Positions 55,126-63,710 of a stretch of DNA of 64,000 nt are shown here, in pieces. Below the pieces are notes generated by a model. That model did not search any database. It saw only the letters and a list, made by a program, of their open reading frames with translations, and was not told where the DNA came from. The number at the start of each line of letters is the position of its first letter. Positions within the stretch are counted from its first letter, which is position 1. Source of the DNA: Planctomicrobium sp051465645 (GTDB lineage: Bacteria > Planctomycetota > Planctomycetia > Planctomycetales > Planctomycetaceae); contig NZ_CP195790.1 in NCBI RefSeq assembly GCF_051465645.1, positions 4,092,001 to 4,156,000 of the forward strand, given 5' to 3'. The position numbers and the translations under genes are program-made.

Positions 55126-55141
55126 AATGCAAATTGCTCTA

Positions 55142-55634
55142 GCCCGTTGTTGACCCGCATCAGTCGCGTCAGCGTTGATCTGGTTGACCATCCTGAGACG
55201 AAACGCGAGTGGTACAAAACGGATTCGTCGGATTGACCAGGGCTCGATTGATTTGCAGACAATGATATCTCACTTGCTGGGTGAATTTTCATTTCGATGT
55301 GAACGCGGCTTCCCTGTAACGTTCCGCAGCACTCATCATATTGATTGCTGCATTATTGCCCAATTCGTGATCCCGATTTCGTCTCGATTTCCTGAATGAA
55401 GCCATGTGTCACTCGTTGCGAAGAGCGCCAGTTCGGGATTGATGCCCTGCTGCAGAATCAGTGATTCAGCAAGATCAATTACCGGGATAAAGACATGGGA
55501 ATCGACAGCTCTTCTCGTTAGAGTTCAGCTTTTGGGGTGGTTTGATCGCACCGTCGAAATCCAGTTTCGGGTTCTACGTGCGAACGACCGCTCCCATCGT
55601 GTGTCAACTTCAGGTCAACTCCCGACAGCAGGTT
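55142..55634. other. Region between the IS element and the kinase gene
   Basis: About 490 bp. The left part probably carried the promoter, and possibly the first codons, of the small minus-strand gene now cut off by the IS. The right part should hold the kinase promoter. The frame of the kinase is open to 55542, but that stretch shows no kinase homology. Confidence 0.35.
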
Positions 55635-57374
55635 GTGGAATCTCTCGTGACGTCACCAGATTCAAGTTCACCAGAAAAACGAACTCCACTGTCACCTCCG
55701 ATCCCGAAGCAGATCGGGCCTTACCAGATCGAAAAGATTCTGGGGGCCGGGGGAATGGGGACTGTTTATCTCGGGACTCATCAGGAAACCGGGAAGCAGG
55801 CCGCGGTCAAGATGATGCCGGCGTCGATGGCGCACGAAGAAGGATTCGTCGCCCGATTTGGTCGGGAGATTGCGGCGATGAAGCAGCTACAGTCACCGCA
55901 TATTGTGGAGCTGTACGACAATGGAGAAGATCACGGCACGTACTACTATTCGATGGAGTATGTTGCCGGGGAAACGTTGACCGATCGGCTGCGTCGCGAG
56001 AAGCGAATCCCATGGCGTGAAGTGATTGAAATCGCTGTGCAAGTCTGTCGTGCACTCAAGTCTGCACACAACAGCGGGATCATTCATCGAGATTTGAAGC
56101 CTTCCAATCTGCTCTTGGGAACAGACGGGGTGGTGAAGCTGTCTGATTTCGGCATTGCTCAGGTGTTTGCGACGTCGAAGTTGACCGTCACCGGCGGGGT
56201 GCTGGGAACAGCAGAATACATGTCTCCAGAGCAGGCCCAAGGGCGTCGAGCGACCAGACAGAGCGACATCTATTCTCTCGGGGCGGTGATGTATGTGATG
56301 TTGACCGGTCGCCCTCCGTTCACTGGCAAGTCGTCGCTGGAAGTCATTCAGAAACACCGATTCAACCAGTTTGATAGTCCTCGACGTATCTTGCCGGACA
56401 TTCCGGTCTGGCTGGATGAAGTCGTCTGCAAATGCCTTTCAAAACCTCCAGAGGATCGGTATCCGGATGCGAATGTGCTGATGTTGCGTCTGCAGGAGAT
56501 TCCCAAAAAGCTGGAGATCAAAGAATTCGGTTCCGTCGGCGGTGCCATTGATAGCGAGTCCGTGACCAAGGCCGGTGAGACAGCGGTCTCGGACGCTGGC
56601 TACGTGAGCGGCACATTGGCACGGGATCTGTTTCGGATGCAGGCGGAAGCCGACGCTCAGCCACGCGGAATTGGACGCTGGCTGGATAACATCTGGGTTC
56701 TGATCGGGTTGCTCCTGTTGATCGTCACTGGGACCACACTGTTGCTGTGGAAGCGTGAGAAATCTCCTGAAGAAATGTTCCGTCAGGCTCAGGCGATTCT
56801 GGAAAAGCCAGAGGGCCCGGAATGGGACGAGGCTCGTGAGAGGTTACTGGTTCCGTTGTTGGATCGGGATTTCGAGAAGTGGGAGACTCAGGTTTCCCCT
56901 TTAATGGCGAAAGTCGAGGCCTACGATCTGAAGCGTCAATTATTGGGGCGCCAGAAGCGGGAGCCGTTACCTAGGTCAGAACCGGAAGCCATTCTGCGAC
57001 AGGTGTTACAGCTCCAGAAGCTGGGACAATATTCCGCAGCAGAGCAGAAACTGGAGTCGCTGGGAATTCTGCTGGTCGGCAACGACGAGTTCAAAGCATT
57101 TCAGGTGGCAATTGTCCAATTGCAGAAAGATCTGAAAGCCCAGGAAGTCGCCTCACGGCTGGAATATGTCCGCAAAGCGATGGGACGGGCCGGAAAATTC
57201 CAAAAGGATGGGAAAACCGGAGAGGCACAGGCGATTTGGCGCAGCGTGATTGCTCTGTATGATGCCGACTCAAATGCAAGCGAGCTGGTTGCAGAAGCAC
57301 GTGCCGCGCTGGCTGCCAGCGGGAGTATTGAACCCTCCCCAGGTTCGCCTCCAACAACGACAGAGAAAGACTGA
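55635..57374 (+). CDS. Transmembrane serine/threonine protein kinase
   Basis: A protein of about 579 residues. The kinase domain (about 30-290) is complete: glycine loop LGAGGMGTVYLG, VAIK-type AAVKMM, HRD motif IIHRDLKPSNLL, DFG as SDFGIAQ, and activation-segment end GTAEYMSPEQAQG. One transmembrane helix (about 354-372) separates it from an extracytoplasmic helical region of about 200 residues rich in Gln/Glu/Leu, with TPR-like spacing. This is a PknB-like sensor kinase. The start is uncertain: GTG at 55635 follows AGCAGG, and GTG at 55653 is also possible. The stop is one nucleotide before the apt start codon. Confidence 0.88.
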   Translation: MESLVTSPDSSSPEKRTPLSPPIPKQIGPYQIEKILGAGGMGTVYLGTHQETGKQAAVKMMPASMAHEEGFVARFGREIAAMKQLQSPHIVELYDNGEDHGTYYYSMEYVAGETLTDRLRREKRIPWREVIEIAVQVCRALKSAHNSGIIHRDLKPSNLLLGTDGVVKLSDFGIAQVFATSKLTVTGGVLGTAEYMSPEQAQGRRATRQSDIYSLGAVMYVMLTGRPPFTGKSSLEVIQKHRFNQFDSPRRILPDIPVWLDEVVCKCLSKPPEDRYPDANVLMLRLQEIPKKLEIKEFGSVGGAIDSESVTKAGETAVSDAGYVSGTLARDLFRMQAEADAQPRGIGRWLDNIWVLIGLLLLIVTGTTLLLWKREKSPEEMFRQAQAILEKPEGPEWDEARERLLVPLLDRDFEKWETQVSPLMAKVEAYDLKRQLLGRQKREPLPRSEPEAILRQVLQLQKLGQYSAAEQKLESLGILLVGNDEFKAFQVAIVQLQKDLKAQEVASRLEYVRKAMGRAGKFQKDGKTGEAQAIWRSVIALYDADSNASELVAEARAALAASGSIEPSPGSPPTTTEKD

Positions 57375-57375
57375 A

Positions 57376-57897
57376 ATGGATCTCCGAAACTATATTCGTG
57401 ACGTCCCGAACTTCCCTAAGCCGGGAATCATGTTTCGTGACATCACCACGTTGATTGCCAAGCCATCTGCGTTTCGCGAATCCATTGAACGGCTCGCCGA
57501 GAATTACCGGAATAAGGGGATTACCTCAATTGCGGCGGCGGAAGCACGCGGGTTCATCTTTGCCGCGCCGTTGGCTCTGGCCCTGGATGCTCGATTTGTT
57601 CCAGTCAGAAAGCCAGGGAAGCTCCCGTTTGAGAAGCAGTCCTTCAGCTATGACCTTGAGTACGGCAGCGACACGCTTGAGATTCACACCGACGCCTTCG
57701 AGAAGGGGGATCGGGTTCTGCTGGTCGACGATCTGCTCGCGACTGGGGGAACGATGAACGCCTGTGCTCAGTTGGTTCAGCATGCCGGAGCAGAGGTCGT
57801 CAGCTGTGCGTTTGTGGTTGAACTCGCCTTTCTGAATGGACGAGCAAAACTGGCACCACATGATGTGTTCAGCCTTGTCAGTTACGATAGCGAATAG
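57376..57897 (+). CDS. apt: Adenine phosphoribosyltransferase
   Basis: A 173-residue enzyme of standard length that salvages adenine to AMP using PRPP. It shows the family N-terminus LRNYIRDVPNFPKPGIMFRDIT, the hood segment EARGFIF, PVRKPGKLP, and the PRPP-binding motif VLLVDDLLATGGT. The ATG lies one nucleotide after the TGA of the kinase gene, so translation is probably coupled. That pairing is unusual, because apt is normally with other salvage or stringent-response genes. Confidence 0.95.
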   Translation: MDLRNYIRDVPNFPKPGIMFRDITTLIAKPSAFRESIERLAENYRNKGITSIAAAEARGFIFAAPLALALDARFVPVRKPGKLPFEKQSFSYDLEYGSDTLEIHTDAFEKGDRVLLVDDLLATGGTMNACAQLVQHAGAEVVSCAFVVELAFLNGRAKLAPHDVFSLVSYDSE

Positions 57898-58007
57898 TGT
57901 GAATTTCCCCGGCCAGTATGCATTGGCCGAGTTGTGATCGCAGTGGTGTGCATTCAGGAATGCCGCCACTGTCTGTCCCCTGAGTGAGCAAGACTGGTCT
58001 AGTAAAA

Positions 58008-58745
58008 ATGGAGCTGACGGAACGCGATATCATTTGCGAAGATGGGCCGGTCATCGCCGTCAATAAGCTTCATGGGGTCATTGCTCAAGGTGCTCCTCAT
58101 GGTGTCGATAGCCTTGTGGATCAGGTGAAGCGGTATCTTTCCCGTAAATACAACAAACCCGGGAAAGTCTATCTGGGAATTCCCCATCGAATCGACCGGC
58201 CGGTTTCCGGGGTGGTCGTCTTCTCGCGGAACTCGAAGTGTGCGGCACGCCTGTCTGAACAGTTTGCAAATCGTCAGGTCGAAAAGTTCTACTGCGCTGT
58301 GCTTGAGCGTCCCCCAGAACCACGGGAAGGTGAGCTGGTTGACTGGATCTATCGCATTCCGGACCAGTCTCGGGTTGAAATCTCCTCCGAATCAAACCGG
58401 GATGCGAAACTCTCGAATTTGACTTACCGCACGCTGGCGACTCACAAGGGGAAAGCGCTCGTTGAGATTAAGCTCGGAACCGGGCGAATGCATCAGATTC
58501 GTATTCAGTTCGGGAGCCGTGGCTGCCCAATTGTTGGTGATGAACAATACGGGAGTCGAACGCAATTTCCTGGCTTCGGACACGCATCTCGAACGGATGC
58601 CCCGATTGCTCTTCATGCTCGTCAGCTGACGATCCTGCACCCGATTCGATACGAGCCACTTCCGATCCTCGCCCCGATCCCTGAGCTGTGGAAGTGCTTC
58701 GGTTTTGACCTGAAGTCAATTCCTGCGCCAGGCGAGTCTCTTTAA
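58008..58745 (+). CDS. RluA-family pseudouridine synthase
   Basis: A 245-residue enzyme of the RluA group, lacking an N-terminal S4 domain. The catalytic motif is HRIDRPVSGVVVFSR (Asp in HRID), with supporting motifs DGPVIAVNKLHGV, GTGRMHQIRIQF and DEQYGSR. It isomerises uridine in rRNA or tRNA; the exact site cannot be predicted. The short form resembles RluC/TruC-like enzymes of about 230 residues. ATG at 58008 was preferred to GTG at 57984, though neither has a good ribosome-binding site. It follows apt by 110 nt. Confidence 0.9.
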   Translation: MELTERDIICEDGPVIAVNKLHGVIAQGAPHGVDSLVDQVKRYLSRKYNKPGKVYLGIPHRIDRPVSGVVVFSRNSKCAARLSEQFANRQVEKFYCAVLERPPEPREGELVDWIYRIPDQSRVEISSESNRDAKLSNLTYRTLATHKGKALVEIKLGTGRMHQIRIQFGSRGCPIVGDEQYGSRTQFPGFGHASRTDAPIALHARQLTILHPIRYEPLPILAPIPELWKCFGFDLKSIPAPGESL

Positions 58746-59265
58746 GCCGAGACCGACCAGTAGAGATCCTTCGTTGGTACATTGTTGCGATACTGTGAGA
58801 TCACTCTGAAACGTGATCCTAATGTGGCTCGTGATATCTTCGCTGTTTAGTTCATTAGGAGAATTCATAGATGTCTTCTCGGAGCGAATAACGTTGTCTC
58901 AATGTGATGTTCATTATGCTGAACTGACAATGTATCAACGTCAGCTGTCTTAAGAGTGGATGTGAAAACCTGAGTACTTGTCGATAATTTATATTGACGC
59001 AGTTCTGATGGTTTATATGATCGGGTCTGCATTAGTGTCTCTGTCGGGCTTCTGATTCATTTCAGGGCAGAAAGCACGTTTCATCTGAATGCAGCTATCT
59101 GTCTGGTCGGTATATGTGTGTGCCTGGAGATCTTCCTGTCGTGCACTGCGATCTTGTCTTATTCGCCAATCTTATCGTGCTCGTTTCGTCTCACGTCTCA
59201 TTTAAGCGTCCTCATCGTACTCTGTACGTGCTCAATTGCTCCTTTTACTTAAGAGGACTGTTGTT
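58746..59265. other. Intergenic region upstream of the lipoprotein/DUF1559 pair
   Basis: About 520 bp, AT-rich, with a good candidate promoter at 58994-59021 and a roughly 245-nt leader to the lipoprotein start. No RNA gene or ORF was supported. Confidence 0.45.
58994..59021 (+). promoter_or_regulatory. Candidate sigma-70 promoter of the lipoprotein/DUF1559 pair
   Basis: TTGACG (58994-58999) and TATGAT (59016-59021) separated by 16 bp; both are 5/6 matches to consensus. It would give an untranslated leader of about 235-240 nt. Confidence 0.5.
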
Positions 59266-59721
59266 ATGCAGCGGCTTCGGCGTTCGTTTTTGTTATGCGG
59301 GCTTGTGATCCTACTGTGTGCAGGCTGCAGTCGAGCACCTGAAGGAGTCGAACGAAAAGTCGTCACAGGGACTGTGATATTCGATGGGAAACCGCTTGAG
59401 TACGGAACGATCTCATTCTTCCCTGCGACGCCGGGAGGGAAGGAAACTGCAACGAGTGCAACAGTCACCAACGGGTCTTACCGCCTGCCGACAGAGAACG
59501 GCTTGGCCCCCGGAAGTTATAAAGTCTCGATAACAGCACCAAAGAATCGACCTGCAGATTTGCCCTCTGATCCTGATGCGGCAATGAAAGCAGCGGCGAC
59601 AGCTGCACCAGCAATTGAGTTAATTCCTGCTCAATATAATACAAAGACAAACCTGACTTGTACTGTTGAGCAATCTGGTGAGACAAAGGCTGACTTTGAG
59701 CTGAAAGCATCGAAGAGTTAG
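59266..59721 (+). CDS. Carboxypeptidase-regulatory-like lipoprotein
   Basis: A 151-residue lipoprotein with a basic start, a hydrophobic core and the lipobox LLCAGC (Cys near residue 22). The mature part opens VVTGTVIFDGKPLEYGTISFFP, the same beta-sandwich module as the lipoprotein at 28654, and ends with a beta strand (KADFELKAS). The function is unknown. The ATG has AAGAGGA about 10 nt upstream; an upstream in-frame start at 59236 is less likely. It is followed 300 nt later by a DUF1559 gene on the same strand. Confidence 0.88.
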   Translation: MQRLRRSFLLCGLVILLCAGCSRAPEGVERKVVTGTVIFDGKPLEYGTISFFPATPGGKETATSATVTNGSYRLPTENGLAPGSYKVSITAPKNRPADLPSDPDAAMKAAATAAPAIELIPAQYNTKTNLTCTVEQSGETKADFELKASKS

Positions 59722-60020
59722 TTCAGGATGTTTCAGAAGAGGTTTCTTTTTCACAACAGTGGGCTTTTCTGGTTGTTGTTGTGATGGTTTCGCTCCTTTT
59801 CACTGTTCTTATCTAAATCGCATTCACTCGCACGCAGACGTTTAATAAAGATCCGTTGCGTCTCTTGCTTTCTCCTGAAGTGCCTTTTTGCAACTCATAT
59901 GAGGTGGGGATGAATTGCTTGATCATTCAGCAATTCATGGGATCGCGGTCTGCGCATTTTGATCGTTTGTGTATTAGATCTGGAATTATTCGCTCTTTAA
60001 ATGACGTAAGGGTGTTGATC

Positions 60021-60950
60021 ATGACTGTCTTGAAGAAGCGTGGGTTTACATTGATCGAACTTCTGGTGGTGATTGCCATCATTGCCATTCTGATTGCGTT
60101 GCTTTTGCCGGCCGTTCAGCAGGCGAGAGAAGCAGCCAGACGGTCGCAGTGCAAGAACAATATGAAGCAATTGGGGCTGGCAATTCATAACTACGTCGAT
60201 ACGTTTGGGTTGCTGCCCATTGGGTCGATGGGAGGGACAGGGGCAGGACATCCTGAGAATGGCGGTTCGACGAGTGGATATGTGTGGGTTCGATATCTCC
60301 TCCCATACATCGAATTCACATCACTGACAAACAGATGGGATGAGACGAAATCTTACTACACTGCTCCGAATCTGGATTTGATTCGAACGACGATTCCAAT
60401 GCTGCTGTGTCCAAGTGAAACGAAGTTTAAGGCATGGAATCAGGTGTACAATTACAACTACGCCGTCAACTATGGGAACACGACTGTCGGGGCAACGACA
60501 CCGTTCAATGGCATCATCTGGCAGCCGGGAACGTTTCGCCATTCAAGTGGGACAACAGGGTATGCGTACTCGCTGGCAGACATTCATGATGGAACTTCGA
60601 ATACATTACTGATGTCGGAAGTTCGTTCTGGCCAAGTAGCGGATGACCTGAGAGGGTTAATCTGGTATGTCCCGCACACCGGATTTACTGCTCATTACAC
60701 TCCGAATTCACAGTCCCCAGATGCGATGGGAAGCTGGTGTAATGCGAATGTCGAAGCGAATGCCCTCATTCAGAGAATGCCTTGCGCAAGCACAGGGAGC
60801 ACCATTTTCAGCTCACGAAGTCGGCACACCGGGGGAGTGCATTCACTCCTTGCTGATGGCGCTGTCCGATTTGTCTCGGACAATATCGAAGTGACTACCT
60901 GGCGAAATCTGAGCACTCGGGCAGGAAGCGAAGTCATCGGAGAATACTAA
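60021..60950 (+). CDS. DUF1559 domain protein with prepilin-type N-terminus
   Basis: A 309-residue member of the DUF1559 family. It has a very short basic leader (MTVLKKRG), the cleavage site Gly8/Phe9, the hydrophobic helix FTLIELLVVIAIIAIL and QQAREAARRSQC. The C-terminal H-x9-DG motif is HTGGVHSLLADG. The ATG at 60021 was chosen because the prepilin leader must be short; the open frame extends 55 codons further upstream. AAGGG lies about 10 nt before it. It pairs with the lipoprotein gene upstream, as at 27493-29142. Confidence 0.92.
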   Translation: MTVLKKRGFTLIELLVVIAIIAILIALLLPAVQQAREAARRSQCKNNMKQLGLAIHNYVDTFGLLPIGSMGGTGAGHPENGGSTSGYVWVRYLLPYIEFTSLTNRWDETKSYYTAPNLDLIRTTIPMLLCPSETKFKAWNQVYNYNYAVNYGNTTVGATTPFNGIIWQPGTFRHSSGTTGYAYSLADIHDGTSNTLLMSEVRSGQVADDLRGLIWYVPHTGFTAHYTPNSQSPDAMGSWCNANVEANALIQRMPCASTGSTIFSSRSRHTGGVHSLLADGAVRFVSDNIEVTTWRNLSTRAGSEVIGEY

Positions 60951-61392
60951 GCCAGGTCAATCTCTCATCTGGCGGCGCAGCAGTTTTTATTGATAGGCGA
61001 AAGACTGAATTCCGCGTGCCAGAGAGCCTGCGTGATGCTGGAGATGCTCTCGTGATTCAGAAAATTCCCTATCCAGCACCGCTTCGGATGTTCATCTTAA
61101 TAGCACCAACTTTGGGCAACTGAATCTTAGAGTCGTTGTCCCATTATCGTTGATGATATTTGGCCCGCAGTGATAAATCACCGAAAGCGGTTAGGACTTT
61201 AAAAAGTCCAGTGCTGGATCAGCGGGAATTTCTCTATCATAGTAGACGTAATTCCTGCGGAAATAGGACAGGGATTTCTCGCGTTTTTATGATTTTTTGG
61301 AGATTCGTCAGAATTGGGGGAGATTGCGAATGAGCTGAAAGCTGATTTAGCGATCTATCATTTTTGTGCTGACGAGGCTTGGTGCAAAGAAG
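60951..61392. other. Intergenic region between convergent genes
   Basis: About 440 bp, AT-rich. A short self-complementary stretch GGACTTTAAAAAGTCC (61195-61210) could form a small hairpin. There is no ORF or RNA gene that I can support. Confidence 0.4.
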
Positions 61393-62013
61393 TTATTTAG
61401 AGGATGACAGCACTTTCAGTAGTGCCGGGATAAGTCGCTCGAATGCCCGGGCGCGATGGCTGAGATATTTCTTCACAATCGGGTCGAGTTCACCGAATGT
61501 TTTGTGAAACTCGCGGATTGTGAAATAGGGGTCGTATCCGAAACCGTTATCACCGTGGGGAGTCTGATTGATTCGTCCCCGACAGGTCGCCTCAACGTTG
61601 AGGCGAATGACGCCGTCTGGGTCAGAAACGGCAACGTGGCAGAGATATCCGGCTCCGCGTTTCTCATCCGGAACTGATGCAAGTTCGGCAATGAGTTTTG
61701 CATTGTTCGAATCATCGGTGGCATGCTCGCCACTGAAGCGAGCGGAATAGATTCCCGGAGCTCCATTCAGTGCGTCGACCATTAGTCCACTGTCTTCGCC
61801 AATGGCCCAATGCTTGAGAGCCAATGCCGTCTGCGAGGCTTTCTTCTCGGCATTTTCGCGGAAGGTGTTTCCGTCTTCGACAACGTCCTGAGCTTCAGGA
61901 AATTCCGCGACCGAGAGCAACGGGATTCCATACGGAGCCAGCAGATCGCGAATTTCTCCGCTTTTCTTTTTGTTGCGGCTGGCGAGTACGACTGTTGGGA
62001 GTGAATTATTCAT
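61393..62013 (-). CDS. rdgB: XTP/dITP diphosphatase (RdgB/HAM1)
   Basis: A 206-residue enzyme of standard length that hydrolyses non-canonical purine nucleotides (dITP, XTP). Landmarks are the N-terminal VVLASRNKKKSGEI, the substrate/metal segment GEDSGLMVDALNGAPGIYSAR, GNTFRENAEKKA and the C-terminal FGELDPIVKKYLSHRARA. The ATG at 62013 gives the family N-terminus; an upstream open frame to 62154 overlaps the preceding gene and is not conserved. It is the last gene of a three-gene minus-strand cluster. Confidence 0.95.
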   Translation of the reverse strand: MNNSLPTVVLASRNKKKSGEIRDLLAPYGIPLLSVAEFPEAQDVVEDGNTFRENAEKKASQTALALKHWAIGEDSGLMVDALNGAPGIYSARFSGEHATDDSNNAKLIAELASVPDEKRGAGYLCHVAVSDPDGVIRLNVEATCRGRINQTPHGDNGFGYDPYFTIREFHKTFGELDPIVKKYLSHRARAFERLIPALLKVLSSSK

Positions 62014-62077
62014 GGAGAGATGCCGGGCGAATGAAGTGACAGTGCGGAGACGGCTGAGTCCAGACTCGATTGCATGC

Positions 62078-62773
62078 TTATGCAACTGGTGGAGGGAGAG
62101 CGTCTGCTGGAATGATTTTGAATGTGGTTGTGAGTTCGACGGGAAGTTCGTCAATCGAAATTGATCGCGTTGGCGCTTCGATCTGAGGCCCTGTTAGTTC
62201 GATCGCTCGTACTTCTTCTGAGACAGGCCAGATTTCGACGATGATACTTGTTGAGAATGTGAAGTCAGATTCGATGCCTGCCTCAAGTCGGCGATGATGA
62301 TATTCGTCGATGGCATCGCTGAAAATCTCTCCGGTGAGATAGAGGGCGTCTGTTGCTGTCTTTAGCAGGTAGGCAGGTGTCTGGTTTGGGTGACCAGTGA
62401 CAATCCATGCAGCGAGAATCTGCGGAACACGGATCAATTGATAGACACCTGCATCGGCGTCTTGTTTCAGCAGTTCAGATTGCGTGGATCTCGCTCGATC
62501 ATTGCGGTTGTGGATCACCATCAGAATCAGGATGAGCAGAGCAAGAATCCCACCAACAATGACGATTCGTCCTCGCAGTGGATTGAGGCCGAGGAAAAGA
62601 TTGTCCCAGATACCGAGGCCCAGAATTGCGAGTGCGAACAAGACCCAGGTTTGTCTCAGGAAAATGCTTGATTCCCCTTGCGACTCAAGGCGGTTTGCCT
62701 GATTCAGCAGTTTGATTCGTTCTGTCTGGCGGCATTTTTGAGTGCTGATTTCAATCACGACGGCACTCTGCAA
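62078..62773 (-). CDS. Membrane protein of unknown function
   Basis: A 231-residue protein. A polar N-terminus (about 1-38) is followed by two closely spaced transmembrane helices (about 42-60 and 69-87) and a cytosolic or periplasmic domain of about 140 residues ending in PPPVA. I do not recognise the family. The position between the DUF3050 gene and rdgB, with gaps of 79 and 64 nt, suggests an operon but does not reveal a role. Confidence 0.65.
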   Translation of the reverse strand: MQSAVVIEISTQKCRQTERIKLLNQANRLESQGESSIFLRQTWVLFALAILGLGIWDNLFLGLNPLRGRIVIVGGILALLILILMVIHNRNDRARSTQSELLKQDADAGVYQLIRVPQILAAWIVTGHPNQTPAYLLKTATDALYLTGEIFSDAIDEYHHRRLEAGIESDFTFSTSIIVEIWPVSEEVRAIELTGPQIEAPTRSISIDELPVELTTTFKIIPADALPPPVA

Positions 62774-62852
62774 AAGATGACTGAATCGTTTCCCAACCTG
62801 ACTCGAATCTGCCTGTCACAGGGGGATGTGAATGCATGTTACCCGGATCGAC

Positions 62853-63710
62853 TTATCGAGTCATCTGGTGAATCTGCTTCTGAATTCCGTTCCATAACAG
62901 AATACGCATCTCAATTGCGCGCTGACCAGCCGCAAGAGACTGGGTTTTCGCCTGTTCATCCTTCTGCGAAAGAATAGCGACCATCTTGTGAGCTAACGGC
63001 CCGTGCGTATCGCCGTCGAGTTCGACGTGCCGTCGCAGGTAGTATCGAAATCGTTCGCTGTCGAGATTCTGCTTTGCCAACGGGGCCAGAAGTCGGGTGA
63101 ACATCTCGGGGATAATGTCTTCACGTCCATAACAAAATGCAGCGGCGACTTCTCCCGTCGTCCCGTGTTCTGCCAGTTCCAGATTGAACCGGACGAACGC
63201 TTTGGTTTCGTCGTTAATCGGGAGACTGTCCAAGACTGTCTCAATGGAAATTTGCGATTGCAGACCATTCAGAAGGCTGCGGATCGGTTGAGTATCGGCT
63301 CCAATCTGGTCCATTGCAGCGAGATAGAGATCGAAATGGCTGCTGTATCCGCCCTGTCCATCGATGTCGGACTCTTCAGCGACGACAATATCATTGATGA
63401 AACGCGCCAGGTCAGGGTGTGTCGGAGGCATCCAAGGAAGTTGCGTTCCGCAGAATTCACGCTGCAGGCGTTTCAGCAAAGACATGAAGTCCCAGACTGC
63501 AAAAACGTGTTCCCGCATAAAAGAACGCAAACGTTCCAGCGAATTGACTTCTTCGTAGATCGGGTGAGCCATTAACTCGGCAATTGCCGGTTCCAGATCG
63601 GTTGTGGCTGGCTTGGAAGTGTCCAGTAACTGCGATGAGGTGTCTGGCAGGGAACTCATAGGGCGTGGCAATTCCGAAAAGGTGTCGGAGGTCGGGCGGG
63701 AGTCTGACAT
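62853..63710 (-). CDS. DUF3050 family protein (heme-oxygenase-like fold)
   Basis: A 285-residue protein matching the DUF3050 pattern: PIYEEVNSLERLRSFMREHVFAVWDFMSLL with conserved His in the first helix, FINDIVVAEESD, and YYLRRHVELDGDTHGP (conserved His/Asp) near the C-terminus. The helical make-up and paired His/Glu residues fit a heme-oxygenase-like diiron fold. No reaction is established for the family, so an oxygenase role is inference. The N-terminal 45 residues are Ser/Thr/Pro-rich. ATG at 63710 was chosen; a start at 63752 is also open. Confidence 0.8.
   Translation of the reverse strand: MSDSRPTSDTFSELPRPMSSLPDTSSQLLDTSKPATTDLEPAIAELMAHPIYEEVNSLERLRSFMREHVFAVWDFMSLLKRLQREFCGTQLPWMPPTHPDLARFINDIVVAEESDIDGQGGYSSHFDLYLAAMDQIGADTQPIRSLLNGLQSQISIETVLDSLPINDETKAFVRFNLELAEHGTTGEVAAAFCYGREDIIPEMFTRLLAPLAKQNLDSERFRYYLRRHVELDGDTHGPLAHKMVAILSQKDEQAKTQSLAAGQRAIEMRILLWNGIQKQIHQMTR

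Larger units (their letters stand above)
54120..55139 (+). mobile_element. IS630-family insertion sequence
   Basis: A 1,020-bp element bounded by TA dinucleotides (54118-54119 and 55140-55141), the target site typical of the IS630/Tc1-mariner group. Imperfect terminal inverted repeats of about 23 bp begin GAGCATTTTGC at the left and GAGCAATTTGC at the right (read inward). It encodes a transposase in two frames, with the DDE-type catalytic part in the second. Only one copy is visible in the window. Confidence 0.92.
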
